In this document: positions 12,261 to 24,384 of the stretch, piece after piece
Layout: each line of letters begins with the position of its first letter
How positions within the stretch are numbered: position 1 is the first letter of the stretch
Assembly (NCBI GenBank): GCA_035236585.1
Contig: CP141132.1
Span: 17,893,945 to 17,957,944, forward strand
DNA length: 64,000 bases
Direction: 5' to 3'
From: Warburgia ugandensis
Taxonomy: Eukaryota; Streptophyta; Magnoliopsida; Canellales; Canellaceae
Notes under the pieces: model-generated
Database searches by the model: none
What the model saw: only the letters and a program-made list of their open reading frames with translations
Told to the model about the DNA's origin: nothing
Position numbers and translations under genes: made by a program

Positions 12261-13332
12261 TAAAAGTCCTAAATAGATTCATAGTTTGGAATGAGATTCT
12301 GATTTATTTTCACGATATTAAATGTAAAATTCACCTGACATTTTGTTGGTAGAATTCAAGTTATGTCTTAATCCGTTGAGCAGACGTACTTAATAATAAG
12401 TTTCATGGTTTTTCCTTTATATTGTCTAGGGAAAAAAAAAACTTTTTTATTTATCAGTATTTACGTTAAACGGAAAACCACATTATTTTTTTCGAATTTT
12501 TCTTTGCTGAATAATTTATAAATCCGAGACACAAGTCTATTTTGTTCTAATCTACATGAGAGACATGGGATATAGTCATCTAGTATGCCTTCATTGACGG
12601 GCCATTAACATAACATAAGGCCAACTAGATGATCCAAATCATCAACACGTGAATTTGTGCCTTTTGATTTCTAATGGACCCATAAGATTAGCAAACGTTG
12701 CAGTCACTATACACATGGTATTTGTTTTGATAATGCAAGAAGTATATGTGGGGTCATGAGGTGCACCAGGTAACTTGGAAAAGGAACTTTATTGACAAGA
12801 GGAGTTCCCGCATGTGTAGTATTCGGGTAAGGGGTGGACCACAAAGGTCAATAGTATGTTGCCTTGTATTTTGTAAGAGGCTGATTCCACGCTTTAAATC
12901 CGTAACCTCAAGGTCACATGACGACAACTCTACAATTGCGCCAAGGCACTCCTTCTGAAGTCATACTGTGTATGGCCCAAGTTTTCCAACGGGAGAAGAC
13001 AAATAAAAGTACAGTGAGTTCTTGTCCCTTAAAGTAGTTAGGTTGTTTGATCCTAAGTATGATTGTAGTTTTAGGGTGTAAACTGGATGGCTTAAAGTTT
13101 AAAAAATGATGCACGAAAATCTTGACAAATGAGAGGGTTAGGATTGTCTATTACGTAACACTTTTGTAGAGGGCCCACTTGAGTAAGGTTTTGGATCACA
13201 AAATAATAATTAGATTTTGTGTCTACTTTTGTCGCTAGTATTTTCCTTGTTCATCTGAACTCCATATTTAAGTCGCCTAAAAATATTGCTCTCTCATTAT
13301 GTGAACACAAATATCTCCGATTTATCATCCCC
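12260..13332. other. Intergenic sequence without recognisable genes
   Basis: Apart from a SINE at 12759-12955 I see no coding signal. The short plus-strand frame at 12746-12958 is a read-through of the SINE. This starts the only stretch of the window (to about 17640) not made up mainly of retroelement parts, so it is the most likely original intergenic DNA. Confidence 0.5.
12759..12955 (-). mobile_element. Au-type SINE (tRNA-derived)
   Basis: On the minus strand the element starts near 12955 with the tRNA-like head: box A TGGCGCAATTGTAG at 12934-12947 and box B GGTTACGGATTTAA at about 12896-12909. The Au body follows ('gtggaatcagcctcttaca', 'tttgtggtccaccccttac'), then the conserved 3' end 'gtgcacc'. 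About 45 bp of unrelated sequence (near 12770-12803) interrupt the 3' part. It is diverged from the Au consensus I know, mainly by transitions. Confidence 0.85.
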
Positions 13333-14034
13333 CGGGGGCTGTTAATCGGGTCGGTTTATCCGAAAGTTTCCATATCCGATTTTACATGTACATGGTATTA
13401 AATTTCATTCTGGACCCGGTTTTGGATATTCCAATTAATTTGAATAGCGTATGTTTGACGCAGATAAATTGCGGATAATTTAAAACGTAAAGGGCAGACC
13501 CCAGTGCACGAAGTTCCTGCCTATGTAGGGTCCAGGGAAGGGACGGACTACAAAGGCCCAAAGTACATAACGTTACCTGGCATTTTGCAAAAGACTGTTT
13601 CCACTCGAACCCGTGACCTCAAGGCCAAATGTAAGTATCAATATTTATTGAGACCAATTGCCCTTTCATATGTTGAAGTCATTGTAAGTTATGTCCACAT
13701 AAAATACAAGAAAATAGTTATTTCATTTTCTTTTTCTACCTATCCATAGTTGACTGTGATATTTTGGATATTGTTAGTGTTTTAATATGCTTCACGAGTA
13801 CACTTTAGGCTAGGGATGTTGGTACTTGAGAATCTTGTGGTTAAAAACTTCATATTTTTCATTAATTACATCTTGAAAGTATATAAAACCCGAACTGAAT
13901 CAGAAAGGGTAGGTTCTGAATATTGAGAATAGGATCCCAAGTAGAATCCGAACTGAGCACGACCCTATGGGGATTAGAATGGTTAAAATATAGATATAGC
14001 TGATCCTGACCCAACCGACCAATCAACAGCCCTG
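13333..14034. mobile_element. hAT-like non-autonomous DNA transposon, about 700 bp
   Basis: The ends form imperfect terminal inverted repeats. The left end is gggggctgttaatcgggtcg. The right end, read inward on the other strand, is cagggctgttgattggtcgg. The CAGGG-type terminus and the subterminal 'tcgggtcggtt / gacccaaccga' pairs are common in plant hAT non-autonomous elements. No transposase is present. I could not confirm an 8-bp target duplication. An Au SINE sits inside it at about 13489-13663. Confidence 0.55.
13489..13663 (-). mobile_element. Second Au-type SINE, nested in the hAT-like element
   Basis: The conserved 3' end comes first on the plus strand (aaagggcagaccccagtgca). It is followed by the body (ggactacaaaggccc, gcaaaagactgtttccac) and an almost perfect box B on the minus strand (GAGGTCACGGGTTC, plus 13607-13620). 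The box A side is degraded or rearranged (ggcaattggt near 13650-13662). Box B is better preserved than in the copy at 12759-12955, so this copy may be younger. Confidence 0.85.
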
Positions 14035-14653
14035 AGCCCTCATATATAAAGCCGAGTCCAGCGTCTACTATAAGGATGCAGGCATAGGTCAGATTTTAAT
14101 ATGCTCAAGAGTGTTTTTAAATATGAACTCCTAATCCTTCACTTCGTCTCTCTTGCACGTATCAATCCACTCATAAGTAGGACAAGATAAAACGAAGTGA
14201 AAGAGATTATATGATGGGGCCAGTCCCGTGACAGTTATATGGAATGCGTCTTAAAAATGTCATGTTACCCCGTTCATTTCCTTTTTTTGAATGCTCTAAG
14301 ATGTTCATAGAATTCAAACTGCCTCAGATGGTTCAAATCCTAAAAGTTTAATCTATTGGATTACCGAAAAAAAATTGTTTTCTAGGCTTTTAGAAGTCTT
14401 ATACCTAACACAAAGAAGCCCCATAATATAGAATACTGTCTATTTTACAGCCTCAAAAAGTAAAGAAAATGAGGTTTCAAAGCCATCGGATATAGATGAG
14501 CCTTTTAGACTTACGACATCTATCTGATTCAGAGGAACAACTTTGATCACTGAAAAGATAGAACAAAGTAAGGTTGACATATGGTATATAAGATACAATC
14601 CATCCATCTCTCTCAATCGTAAAATTTCTCAAGGTGGCAGTGGTTCCATCTAA

Positions 14654-14678
14654 TCTCTCTCTCTCTCTCTCTCTCTCT
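14654..14678. repeat. (TC)12 microsatellite
   Basis: Perfect TC dinucleotide run. It lies in otherwise unremarkable intergenic DNA. Confidence 0.95.
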
Positions 14679-16031
14679 GGGCAAGTGAGCCCTTGGCAGT
14701 TACTGGTAGACACCGAAGCACATACTGTGTGTGTATGTTTATACTTAACGCCATTTTATCTTTTCATAACCATCGAAAGTCCATTGTATCATCCTCTGTA
14801 AAGTCGGGAACCAGCATTTCCTTCATGTATAGACATTTTTCCAGAAAATTTAAGATATCAAACAGATGAAATCAGTCACTTGGATGTTTCCAAAAGGATT
14901 TCACTGTTGTTCAATGATCCCAACATTCATTAGTTCGGTCATTTTCCACCGTGTTAGTTTGTCTCGGTTGATTTGCCTTATTATATATTAGACAAAATGA
15001 CATGGATGTAGTGGCTACTTTTGGGAGCACTTAACCACCCCACCTACCGTTATCACATCAGATGGTCTTCTAGATATTCAGTAGTTTCTCCGACTAGTTC
15101 TTATTTATGTATGGATTGTATGGGTGGAACGCTGGATCAATGAGGTGAAGGCGTAGAGCTAGCTCCCTTTTCTACGCACACGCACGCGCAGAGAGAGAGA
15201 GAAGTTAGCTATGTGTATCTATACCAAAGCCATACAATTTAGCGTGAGTTTTGACCGATCATACCTCCTTTCTTAAAGCATATATCTCAGAGAAAAATGA
15301 CTGGATTCAAGTGTTCATCCTCCATCAGTGAAAGCTTCAATCATTATGGCAGCATTATGACTTTTCTGAATCCTCCATTTCAGAAACTCGGTATTTCGAA
15401 GTTTAGAATCATTCTAAGAATATCTTCACGACTTTGCCTATCCACAATGAGAACTAAGAAGCCAATCCTTTTGGATCTTTAGTAAGTGGTCGCAGCTATA
15501 ATTTTCCCTTAAGTGGGGCCATATGGACTAGTTTCCTTAGAAAAAGGTTAAGCAGGAAGGGTCTTCAAGATCCTTTCTGATTTTATATACCTGACCATCC
15601 AAACATGATAAAGCAACAAAGTGAGTACCAGAATCTATGCTATTCCTGTCTTGATGATTCTCAACGAAACAATTCCTCTACCCTCCATATGCTAAAACAA
15701 CCTCTCATTTCTTGTACTCAAAAAGTAAATTTCTTGGAAGCCTACATCCTGAAAATGACTTAAATACCCAAGTTTAGAAACTTCACCAAATTCGAGAAAT
15801 TTCAAGCAAAGCTTGTCTTATTCTGTATCTTGTACTCAATCATAAAGAGTTATGTAAGGTCATTTTCGTTAGCTTGATTTGGTAGATATCTATCCTTTCT
15901 ACGTTCTTTCTACATTCTTATACGATTCTAATGTGAATGGATCGACCAGGGGAGCAGTTTTTCTAATTAAAGCAAGGAATTTCAATGAAACAAGTTACAA
16001 ATATCTTTCTAGGAATTTTTACCTTTGATTT

Positions 16032-16034
<3 letters not shown>

Positions 16035-16104
<70 letters not shown>
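16035..16104. repeat. (GA)35 microsatellite
   Basis: Uninterrupted GA run of about 70 bp, likely polymorphic between individuals. It creates an artefactual Glu-Arg open frame. Confidence 0.97.
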
Positions 16105-16105
<1 letters not shown>

Positions 16106-17829
16106 AAAACGTTGAAAATATCATTTTCATCTCTCTCTCTTCATGGATGCTCCTATTTGTTTTTGAGGAAAATCAGTGGGAGAAGTACAAATGGGGCACA
16201 CTAGTTTAATGATCCAAAAATGTATCTGATTTGGCATGCTCCGGATGCTCCACAGCAACCAATGGTCAATAGCTATCATTGGAACCTGCAAATAAAAGTT
16301 TGGTCCAAGAGGGAGAACTTCGGTCTATGGCCATCCATAACTAGTCCTGATAAATCAATTGTTTTCGTCATAGAATAAATGGGCTTTACTTGAGCAGGCA
16401 GAGTAAAAGTGGGGACGGTTTGAAGGGTCTGATTTGTTACACCGAGATAGACGGTTAGCAAAGAAAGAAAGCAAGACTTCAGTCATCTACAGACTTCAAC
16501 AAATCAAACGGTTCAGAATGTGGAGTGGAGATTTCTTATGTTTGACTCATCCATAGCATGCTCTATTGCTTAGGCTGTTTTAAAAGCTACTTGTACTTTT
16601 TCCTACTTAACTTTTTCAAGTTATATGCATCCATCATCTGACTGCCCCTTATGTACATCACTAACCGGATACATGTAAAGAGTCCCGGTGGCTGAGAGTG
16701 CGAAGAAGTTCATGCCCTTTTTATTCATGCACAATGAACCTTTTTTTATAGATCTAGTATGTTCATCATGATTTTTGCTATATAAAAAATAGACAACCAC
16801 CATAAATCAATGCATTTGATAATTCTAACTACTTGTTTTGGGTCTTGAAAAAATTAATAAAAATGGAAGTTCCTAAAAAAAAAATTATTATTATAAAGAA
16901 ACGTAGGCTAAAACAGATATAGTGGGCATGAAATTTCATCTCTAGCCTATCTAAGCCATTCTAAATGTGATGACTGACTTCACCATACATGAAAATGAAG
17001 ATGCAGACTTCTTAATGCACTCGTGAGAATATATACCTACCAGGACTCCATCTAACATATATATGCACAGCACAAATATATATATATATATATTAAATAT
17101 TTGTAGCAGAAAAGTCTCACATAAAAGAAAGCAAGTACAAAGTTGGTTAATTCTCTCATATTTGATTGGGGAGATTTTTAGAGATTATAACGTATAAGAG
17201 GGAAGTTTCTATTCAAAATAATTGTATAAAATTTAACAAATAATATTATTTGGAAAGAATCAAAATATATTTTATGAAGATCCAACCAAATTTAACCTCA
17301 TTTGTGAGCTCCATGCTATCTCCATTGTATGGGATAACAAAAACTGAATTTTTGTGAAACTCGCTCACCATAGTTTTGAGTTTAATTAGTATTACCACAT
17401 ACCATACTTTTAGTGGTTGATTGTAAGTCTCCACACTATAAGAGAAGCAAATAAAAGAGCATATTACTTGTCAAAGTTTGAGTTTTCTTGTAAAGGTCTC
17501 AGTATACAACTCTTCTCTCTTCTTCTTGATTTTTATTTATACTTGACAATGAATATAGTAGAAGAAACTGTTCATGATGTAATTGTTTACATCAATATTA
17601 ATAAAGGACGACTAGAGGTTATCTGAAAAAACTCTACTTACCTATTAAAATATAAAAGTTGCATTGGCTCTTATAGTGCCTTAACTTACTACAAGTATGA
17701 GGAATCAATCCTACCTATCTATATCACAAGGACAAGTTGATTGAGCTCAATTACTCAATCTTGCCCATTTATCTTACTTTATTTACAAATAATTGAGGTG
17801 ATTATCAATAATCACCACCCACATACATA

Positions 17830-18430
17830 ATGAAAAACAATGTGCACAACATACCTAAAGGGTTGATAGACCAGTGGGTTACAATAACGTATTCATAGTA
17901 CTCTAAAAGTGAATGTGATGCTCTATTGAGGGAAAGTGATCCTGATAGCATGAATTATGAATCCCTCTTTGGTGAGAGAGGCTGCCATGTCATTAGCCAA
18001 TCATGATATCTTACAGAACAAAATGTCTTTATTCTACTATATAACATTAAATATCATCAATAATAGGCAAAAACCTCCAAGGAATGCCCCCTTTCTAATT
18101 TAGCCAACTATCAATGGGCTTGAAGTCTCCTTCCACAATGAAAATGAACAACTCCAATTAGGAAATGATGTGAATAAACAAGGTTGGCGTCTGTAACTTA
18201 GCATCCATCATCAATTCAAGCTGCAAATTTAATCTTGAAGACATCACTATAATCACTAACTACTCCCATCCCTGCTAACCCACAATTCCTCTAGCCAAAC
18301 CATCAAAGTTGCATTTGAACTAATTCACAAGGAGTGGAGGCCATTAGACCACGCGTTTCACTTTATTATCATTGCACTAGAAGAGATCCATCCAATTTAT
18401 AATGATTGGATCAACTAAATATAGCTGGAA
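17830..18430 (-). pseudogene. L1 LINE ORF2, RNase H domain remnant
   Basis: Minus-strand translation shows the RNase H domain found at the C-terminus of plant L1 LINE ORF2. Near 18220-18290 a segment GLAGMGVV...VFKIKFAA resembles the first strand pair of the domain. Near 17945-18000 the segment LANDMAASLTKEGF resembles the final helix (usually 'AD.LAkeG'). Stops and frame changes separate them. It is followed on the low-coordinate side by about 200 bp of AT-rich sequence with no clear poly(A) tail. It continues the LINE pieces at 18600-19285 and beyond. Confidence 0.7.
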
Positions 18431-18599
18431 CTCTCGTGTTTAGAAACCTACATCATAGTATTTCACTTTATAGTTCACACAAGATCCTCGTTGGTGCTGT
18501 TTTATCATTGAAGGTCATTTTGTTCCTCTATTTCCAACTTGACCAAATAGAGGCAAAGAGTGAGGTTGTGAATAAAAATCCTTTTTTTGGTCTTTGAGT

Positions 18600-19285
18600 T
18601 GAGGTTCCATTGAATAATCATTAATCAATAATACTTGGGAAGACAAAGTGCAAGTTGAACAAAGAAAGCTCAATGTTCCATACGTTAGTGGTATTGTGAC
18701 ATCTCAAGAAAAGGTGATGGATGTCATCACCATGCTTTCTACACATAACACATCAACTCGCAAGGTACCACCCTCATCTTTGCAAGGGATTGGCAATAAG
18801 ACCATGAGCCAATGCAACAAACCAAGAGAAAGCACTAACTCGAGGAATGATTGGGTTCCACACCATCTTGTGAAAGAACTTGTCATTCTTAGAGGGGTCT
18901 TAGTATCTATAAAATGACTTGATTGATAATCAACCATCAACCTAGTAGATGCAAATTTGCTCATCCTCATCTTGATGAGAAAACTTCACTTTCTAGTGCA
19001 TGTCTGTCATCACATTGAAAGAGTTTCCCTGTGATGATCTAATTGCCTTTTTAAGGTACAAATCCTAGAAGAAAACATTTATGTTCCTTTGAAGAAACTA
19101 ACAAACATTTCCATTCTTTCTATTAGTAATACGAAAAAATCTTGGGAAGCCTGCCTTGCATGTCTAATTAATAATCTAGAGGTCCTCCAAAAGTCATACC
19201 CTCATGTCTTTCCTCACATGGAACCTAGTTGTCAATGCCACATCTTAAATATGTTTGGAGATATGCCTCTAGGCCCAGAATGTCA
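18600..19285 (-). pseudogene. L1 LINE ORF2, zf-RVT region remnant
   Basis: The minus strand encodes the zinc-binding RT-associated domain of plant LINEs. Seen are KMVWNP and FLELVLSLGLLHWLM-like sequence in two frames (near 18780-18880), then CVESMVMTSI/HLFLRCHNT-type sequence (near 18690-18760). The conserved Cys and His residues are partly retained. The piece is cut at 19285/19291 by a solo LTR with target duplication ttcac, and the LINE resumes at 22972. Confidence 0.75.
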
Positions 19286-20229
19286 TTCACTGTCACGACC
19301 CCAAATCCCTAGGGCCGCGATTAGGCTTAATCAAGCCTAACGATTGGGCGAGCTAGGCCTACGTGGCCTTGCTTCTTTTTTTTTCATAATTATATCACAT
19401 CGAAAGTGTTGAGAGAGCTAGGTGCTCTTGTCCTGTGCAAGTCACAGTTTACTAGAAAAATATTTTTCTCCTTTAACAACCGAGTCCTACCAAAATTTCG
19501 GCAGAGTCTCCCCTATTTTTCGGACATTATGCATTTAACGCATGCTATGCGGTTCACCTGATAGACAATATAGCAATCGTAATTTACTGAAGGGAGACTC
19601 AGTCTCCATACTATCTACCATAGTAAGACATACATGATGCATAAGGAATCAGTGTCAAAATAAGACATAACTTATTTACAGCATTAGCACATATATACAT
19701 GTATTTATATACAACTCAAAATTTAACAGCTTCAAGCAAGCTTTCTTCAACTCACTCAACAACCTTTCTCTTCTCTGCCTGATTGGTACCTGCAAAATAA
19801 CAAGGTGAGCTGCGAAGCCTAGTAAGGAAAAAGAACTAAACCCATGCATATCCAGTCATTCTCATTGCTACGCTTAAAAACACATTCAATATAACATGAG
19901 CATGCATTTTCCATTTTAACTAGTCATATATAACATAGTTAGCATGTGCTATCAAGTAAGGCCTATGCTTATTACAGCAGAATTACAGTTTTTCCCCAAA
20001 TTCAAAATTGACACAACAGTCATCGCATGCAAACAAGCACACCCCGTAAGGATTTCCCATTCGTGTCCAACCACAAGACATTGAATCGATGAGTGACTAA
20101 GTTATGGACCTTGTTCTATAGTTAAATGCAAATCATAAGCATTACATCCAACAAAGCTGCATACTCATTGATGACTTTCTCAGTAATAATAATCATGCCT
20201 AGCATTACGCCAGGAGTCAATAGTCATCT

Positions 20230-20740
20230 CCCTCAAGGATTACCATCTTGGGCGGCCCACTATGTGTATCATCATCAAGGCAGCCAGACCCTCAGGATTT
20301 ACCATCTTGGGTGGCTCCACCTTAGTCAAAAGCAACTAGGCAGCCCTTTCCCTTAGGGTTTACCATCTTGGGTAACTCAATATGCCAGCTCATCCCTGAG
20401 GGTTTACCATCTTGGGTGGCTCCACCGTGATCCCAAAAGACTAGGCAGCCCCTTCCCTCAGGAATTACCATCTTGGGAGGCTCAATACCTGACAGCTCAT
20501 CCCTCAGGGTTTACCATCTTGGGCGGCTCCACCATGATTCCAAAGAACCAGGCAGCCCTTTCCCTCAGGGTATACCGTCTTGGGAGGCTTAATACCAGAC
20601 AATCCAATCCTCAGGATTTACCGTCTTAGGCGGCTTCACCTTAGTTGGAAGCAACCAGGTAACCCTTTCCATCAGGAATTACCATCTTGGAAAGCGTCAT
20701 CATAGCTTACCGAGCGGCCCTCAGGGCTTACTATCTTGGG
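20230..20740. repeat. Dimeric tandem repeat with accatcttggg core
   Basis: Ten copies of a core like cctcagggtttaccatcttg start near 20241, 20301, 20361, 20405, 20466, 20512, 20573, 20619, 20680 and 20728. After the first three the spacing alternates about 61 and 46 bp, so the higher unit is about 107 bp and made of two half-units. No open frame is preserved. It lies inside the solo LTR. Confidence 0.92.
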
Positions 20741-22199
20741 CTTGACCATTTTATAACAGTTTGCATCATCACAACAGTTAAGTATAGTAAATCATACTAC
20801 AGCATGACCTTTTTAATAAGAAATTACAATTTCTATCATTCATTGAACCAAGGTGACAATATATACATTTTACACATGCATAAAGTTAATTTCAAGAGAA
20901 CATAACAACAAGAATTTAAAGAATGCAAGGGTTTAGGATCCTTACCTGCTCTCCGCGTACAATTCAAAGTTCTACTGCTAAAGCCGTTCACACTGCTCTC
21001 AAACCTTTGCAACAAGTGCCAGTTCTAAGTGAGTTTCAGAATTTCATGCCAATTCCTAAAATCACTTCTAGCCCTACTTTCCCCATGTTCTTAATCTAAC
21101 CTCTTACACCTAAATCAAGGATCTACACACCAATTGGTAGCTATCCTAATTTACTTACGTATCTTTAAATGGCCTTCGTTGGCAGGTAATTAATTGGTAT
21201 CAAAATTCCCAAACCAGTCTACTTTATCAATCAAACATGAGTAGATAGGGGAAGCTCCTGGTTAGCTGATTTGATTGGAGAAGAAATGACACATACAAAG
21301 TTAAATGGGAAAGTGAATTGCACTCGTTAGTTCAGTAACTTGAGAATTTGAGTGTGCAAGAAACAAAGATGGATCTGCATGTAAATAAGTTTTAATTTTA
21401 AAATGTTATTACTATAAGAACAAATTCATTGCATTTAAGTGGTACACCAGGCATCAGGTCTACTAGCCTACCATTCCACATACATCAAGTAGAAAGACAA
21501 CCTAAAGCCTGTCAAATAGCTTGGGAAAGAGAACAATATTCAACTGCAAATGATATACAACACTTAAATAGTGATGTAATGCAAGAAGTTAATATATGCA
21601 AAGATATTAGCACAATGAGTTCTCTCACTCATGACGATTTAGCTTAAAGGGAAGGAGGTGGCGACAAACCTAGTGATACTAAAATAGCAGAAGAAACTTG
21701 AGAGCTAAAATCAAATCAAGCTGTGTCTACACATAAACTTCAAAAACTAGAAAACTGGAATTATTGAATCTTTATAGTCTGGTATCATCTGTAACTTTGC
21801 CTAAAAGAAAGCAAATGATCTTCTTTGTCTTCTTCCTTCTCTATTATCTTCGATTTCTTTCACTTCACAAACAAATAAACCATTTGAGCCATAATAGTAA
21901 AACAAGACAAGGCAATTATATGTTGCACTTAATAAGCTATTTTCTGTATCCCATGATATCCAATTTCAAAAGTAATGGAGATGCACCTAATAAGCAGAAG
22001 GGAAATAGGAGCTAATTTCTAAGGGAAAAACATTGCATATTAGATGATAAAGGAGGAAAAACGAAGCCTTTCCAGATGGGTACCTTGTTGTTAATCCAAA
22101 ACTCGCAGCGAGTTGGCCTGGTGAAACCCTTGCCGTGTAGTACCTAGGAGATGAATCTGTCGGCAGGTTTTTTTTTTGTCTTTTTGAGAGAGGATTTCC

Positions 22200-22265
22200 T
22201 TCTTCTTCTTCTTCTTCTTCTTCTTCTTCTTCTTCTTCTTCTTCTTCTTCTTCTTCTTCTTCTTC
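22200..22265. repeat. (TTC)22 microsatellite
   Basis: Uninterrupted TTC/GAA run of about 66 bp within the solo LTR. Such purine-pyrimidine mirror repeats can form triplex DNA; that is general knowledge and not shown here. Confidence 0.96.
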
Positions 22266-22971
22266 GTATCAGGGTCTAGGTATTAGAACCTAGGGCAAGT
22301 CTGTTATCGATTTTTGGTTTCGATGGAAGGCCCAAAATTGATATGGTAGTACTCAGGGATTCACAAACACGAGTTGTTGGAAGGGAGAATCCCCGTCCAG
22401 TTGCTCTGGTCCGGGTGGAAGGGGGTGTCAACAGCAATGGGTTGGGGCGAACGAGAGAGAGAGAGAGAGAATGAGGTGATTTCATCTTCGGTCCTTGTCA
22501 TCTTCGGCGTCGACTTTCCTGGCACAGGAGAAGGATCGGGGAACCAGGAAGACGGGCTATGGGGAGGGAAGAGAAATGCCCAAAATCCCGTGGAAAGGGA
22601 GAGAGTATCGCTAGAAAATGAGGGGAGAGGGGAGAGGGTTGTCGGCTTGGCTCCCTCTTCCTAGTGTTGCAGACGCGTGGGAGTAGAGCTCCACACAGTG
22701 AGTTCCACTCCCGCGTGTCGAGTTCCTCCCACGTGACCCTATGGTTTACACGCCTTAGAGGGGGGTGCCATTATCAATCTGGACCCCCTCTACCTCAGTG
22801 GTAAAACCCCTGGGTTTGTCGCTCCCGATCTCCGTTTCGCGCGTTCTTAGTGTCGTTAGAAAGCTCTCTCTCCGAGTACAATCTAATAAATGACTTTTTC
22901 ATCATTAATTTCTAATGTTCTTAATTTTTTACGGTTTAATCTACTATTTAGGACCTGGGCGTGACATTCAC

Positions 22972-23296
22972 AATAAACTACATCTAGGCAACCATCCATT
23001 TGCCTCCTCCCCAAATTTCTTATGGATGACCTTTCTTCACAATGCATCACGATCCTTTCCAAAATTCCAACACACTTAGGCTTCATTCATAAGGGATAAG
23101 TTTTTTATTCCTAGACCCCCCATTACCATTGTACCTACATGCATTTCGCCAGTTCACCAATTGAATCTTCTATTTCCCATCACCATCATTTCACTAAAGT
23201 TTCTCTGAATAATGTCCAACTTTCTCAAGTACTTCTCAAACATTGGAGTAGGAAGAGAAGATAAATTGAGATGTTCTTTAGTGTATTTTGATGAGA
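22972..23296 (-). pseudogene. L1 LINE ORF2 fragment between RT and zf-RVT
   Basis: The minus strand shows the block that follows RT in plant LINEs: ISIYLL-type sequence near 23255-23270, FEKYLRKLDIIQRNF near 23205-23240, MGGLGIKNLSLMNEA near 23100-23140, and then VIHKKFG-like sequence near 23020. One or two stops and a frameshift are present. It is bounded by solo LTRs on both sides (target duplications ttcac at 22967-22971 and atgat at 23297-23301). Confidence 0.85.
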
Positions 23297-23305
23297 ATGA
23301 TTGAC

Positions 23306-23329
23306 ATATATATATATATATATATATAT
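23306..23329. repeat. (TA)12 microsatellite at insert start
   Basis: TA run within the first 30 bp of the inserted element. Confidence 0.95.
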
Positions 23330-24384
23330 TCAACTTTGCATAAAAAGTAACCTATTAGTAGCACATATGTCATATATTATAAGCATTGTTCTAAGGTTTT
23401 AAAAAAAATTCATGATGCATACATTTCTAAACCAATAATTCAAAAGTTTGATATTTTGCAGGTTCATGAGTTTATCCAGAGTAAGTATGAGACTTGTCAT
23501 TATTTTCTAGGTATTAATCAGGATTTCTGATCTTTTATAGGTATTGAAAGAATAATTCAATGGCTGACATCACTTTAGATGATCCAGATCAATCCAGAGA
23601 GCTAGTCCCTATGTTCCATCATTCCAAAGATCAAGTAAGGTTCAAGATCATTCCAAGAAAATAAAATGAGTTTAAGAAAGCAATTGAAAGAATCAAAGGT
23701 GATTAGAATGAGCTCATGCAAAATCCATGGAATTCCACCACCTTTGCATGAGAATTGTAGCCATGAAAGCCACCTAAGCCACATCAACCACCTAGGAGAT
23801 GACAAACCAAGCAAGCCATGTAGCCAAAGGACTATACCACTCAAGCTAGCAAGTAAGAAGCCACCTTAGGTAAGCCACATGGAATCACATGATTGGAGGA
23901 TTTTACACACAATATTCCATGCTAAAATTGTGATTTTTAAGAGATAATTAGAAGGATTTAGATGGTGATTATCACATGGAAAGATAAGTATGCAAGGTGG
24001 ACCAATGAGAGAGAAGATCACATCACCAAATCTTATTTTTCTTTCCACTTTCTATCTTTTTCTCACTTTTTCTCTCCAACGTATTAAATTAGAAGGAAAA
24101 TCATACATGGTTCATAAATGAATTTCCCCTCTAAAAACAACATGTCCCCACTTCTAATCTTTCTCCCATCTCTCTTTCCAAGATCATACTCCTAGAAATG
24201 ATCCTATAGGTTCACTCTTTCCCATGTCCTGCCTCTAAGAATTCCATGTCAAATTCCTATAGTTGATTATTGAATTCTCCCTTAGTGTTCAATGAATTTT
24301 TGCACTTTCTAAAACTCATTTCCACCTCCTAATTCTATGTTGATCTTGTCCTCCATACTTATTATTGTGAATTTTAAGTTAACT

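Larger units (their letters stand above)
14035..17640. other. Intergenic sequence with microsatellites, no supported gene
   Basis: No frame over 100 codons and no recognised domain occur here. Simple repeats lie at 14654-14678 (TC), 15188-15202 (GA), 16035-16104 (GA) and 17077-17093 (TA). The short frames that span them encode only low-complexity Glu-Arg repeats. Around 16880-17460 there are phrases reminiscent of a Copia-type LTR (agtctcacataaaagaaag, cactataagagaagc), but I could not pair them. Confidence 0.45.
19291..22966 (-). mobile_element. Solo LTR, Tekay/Del-like chromovirus, 3.7 kb
   Basis: It begins tgtcacgacccc and ends gggcgtgaca, which are inverted to each other. It is flanked by a perfect 5-bp duplication ttcac (19286-19290 and 22967-22971). 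No primer-binding site, polypurine tract or coding domain occurs inside, so it is a solo LTR. Sequence near 19510-19560 (gcatttaacgcatgc) matches the LTR of chromovirus B near 30200, which gives minus orientation. It holds a dimeric repeat (20230-20740) and a TTC microsatellite. Confidence 0.85.

Noticed and set aside
13325..14042. 8-bp target duplication for the hAT-like element
   Set aside because: Flanks (atcatccc and agccctca) do not match, so the duplication is not claimed.
14297..15480. Possible host exon (open frame 15297-15482)
   Set aside because: Only 61 codons, no domain, no convincing splice pattern or conserved motif.
15985..16209. Open frame with a long Glu-Arg repeat
   Set aside because: It is produced by the (GA)35 microsatellite; no conserved flanking sequence.
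23560..23700. atggctgac frame as a gag start inside the 23302-25532 insert
   Set aside because: It breaks after about 30 codons and resembles no known gag.
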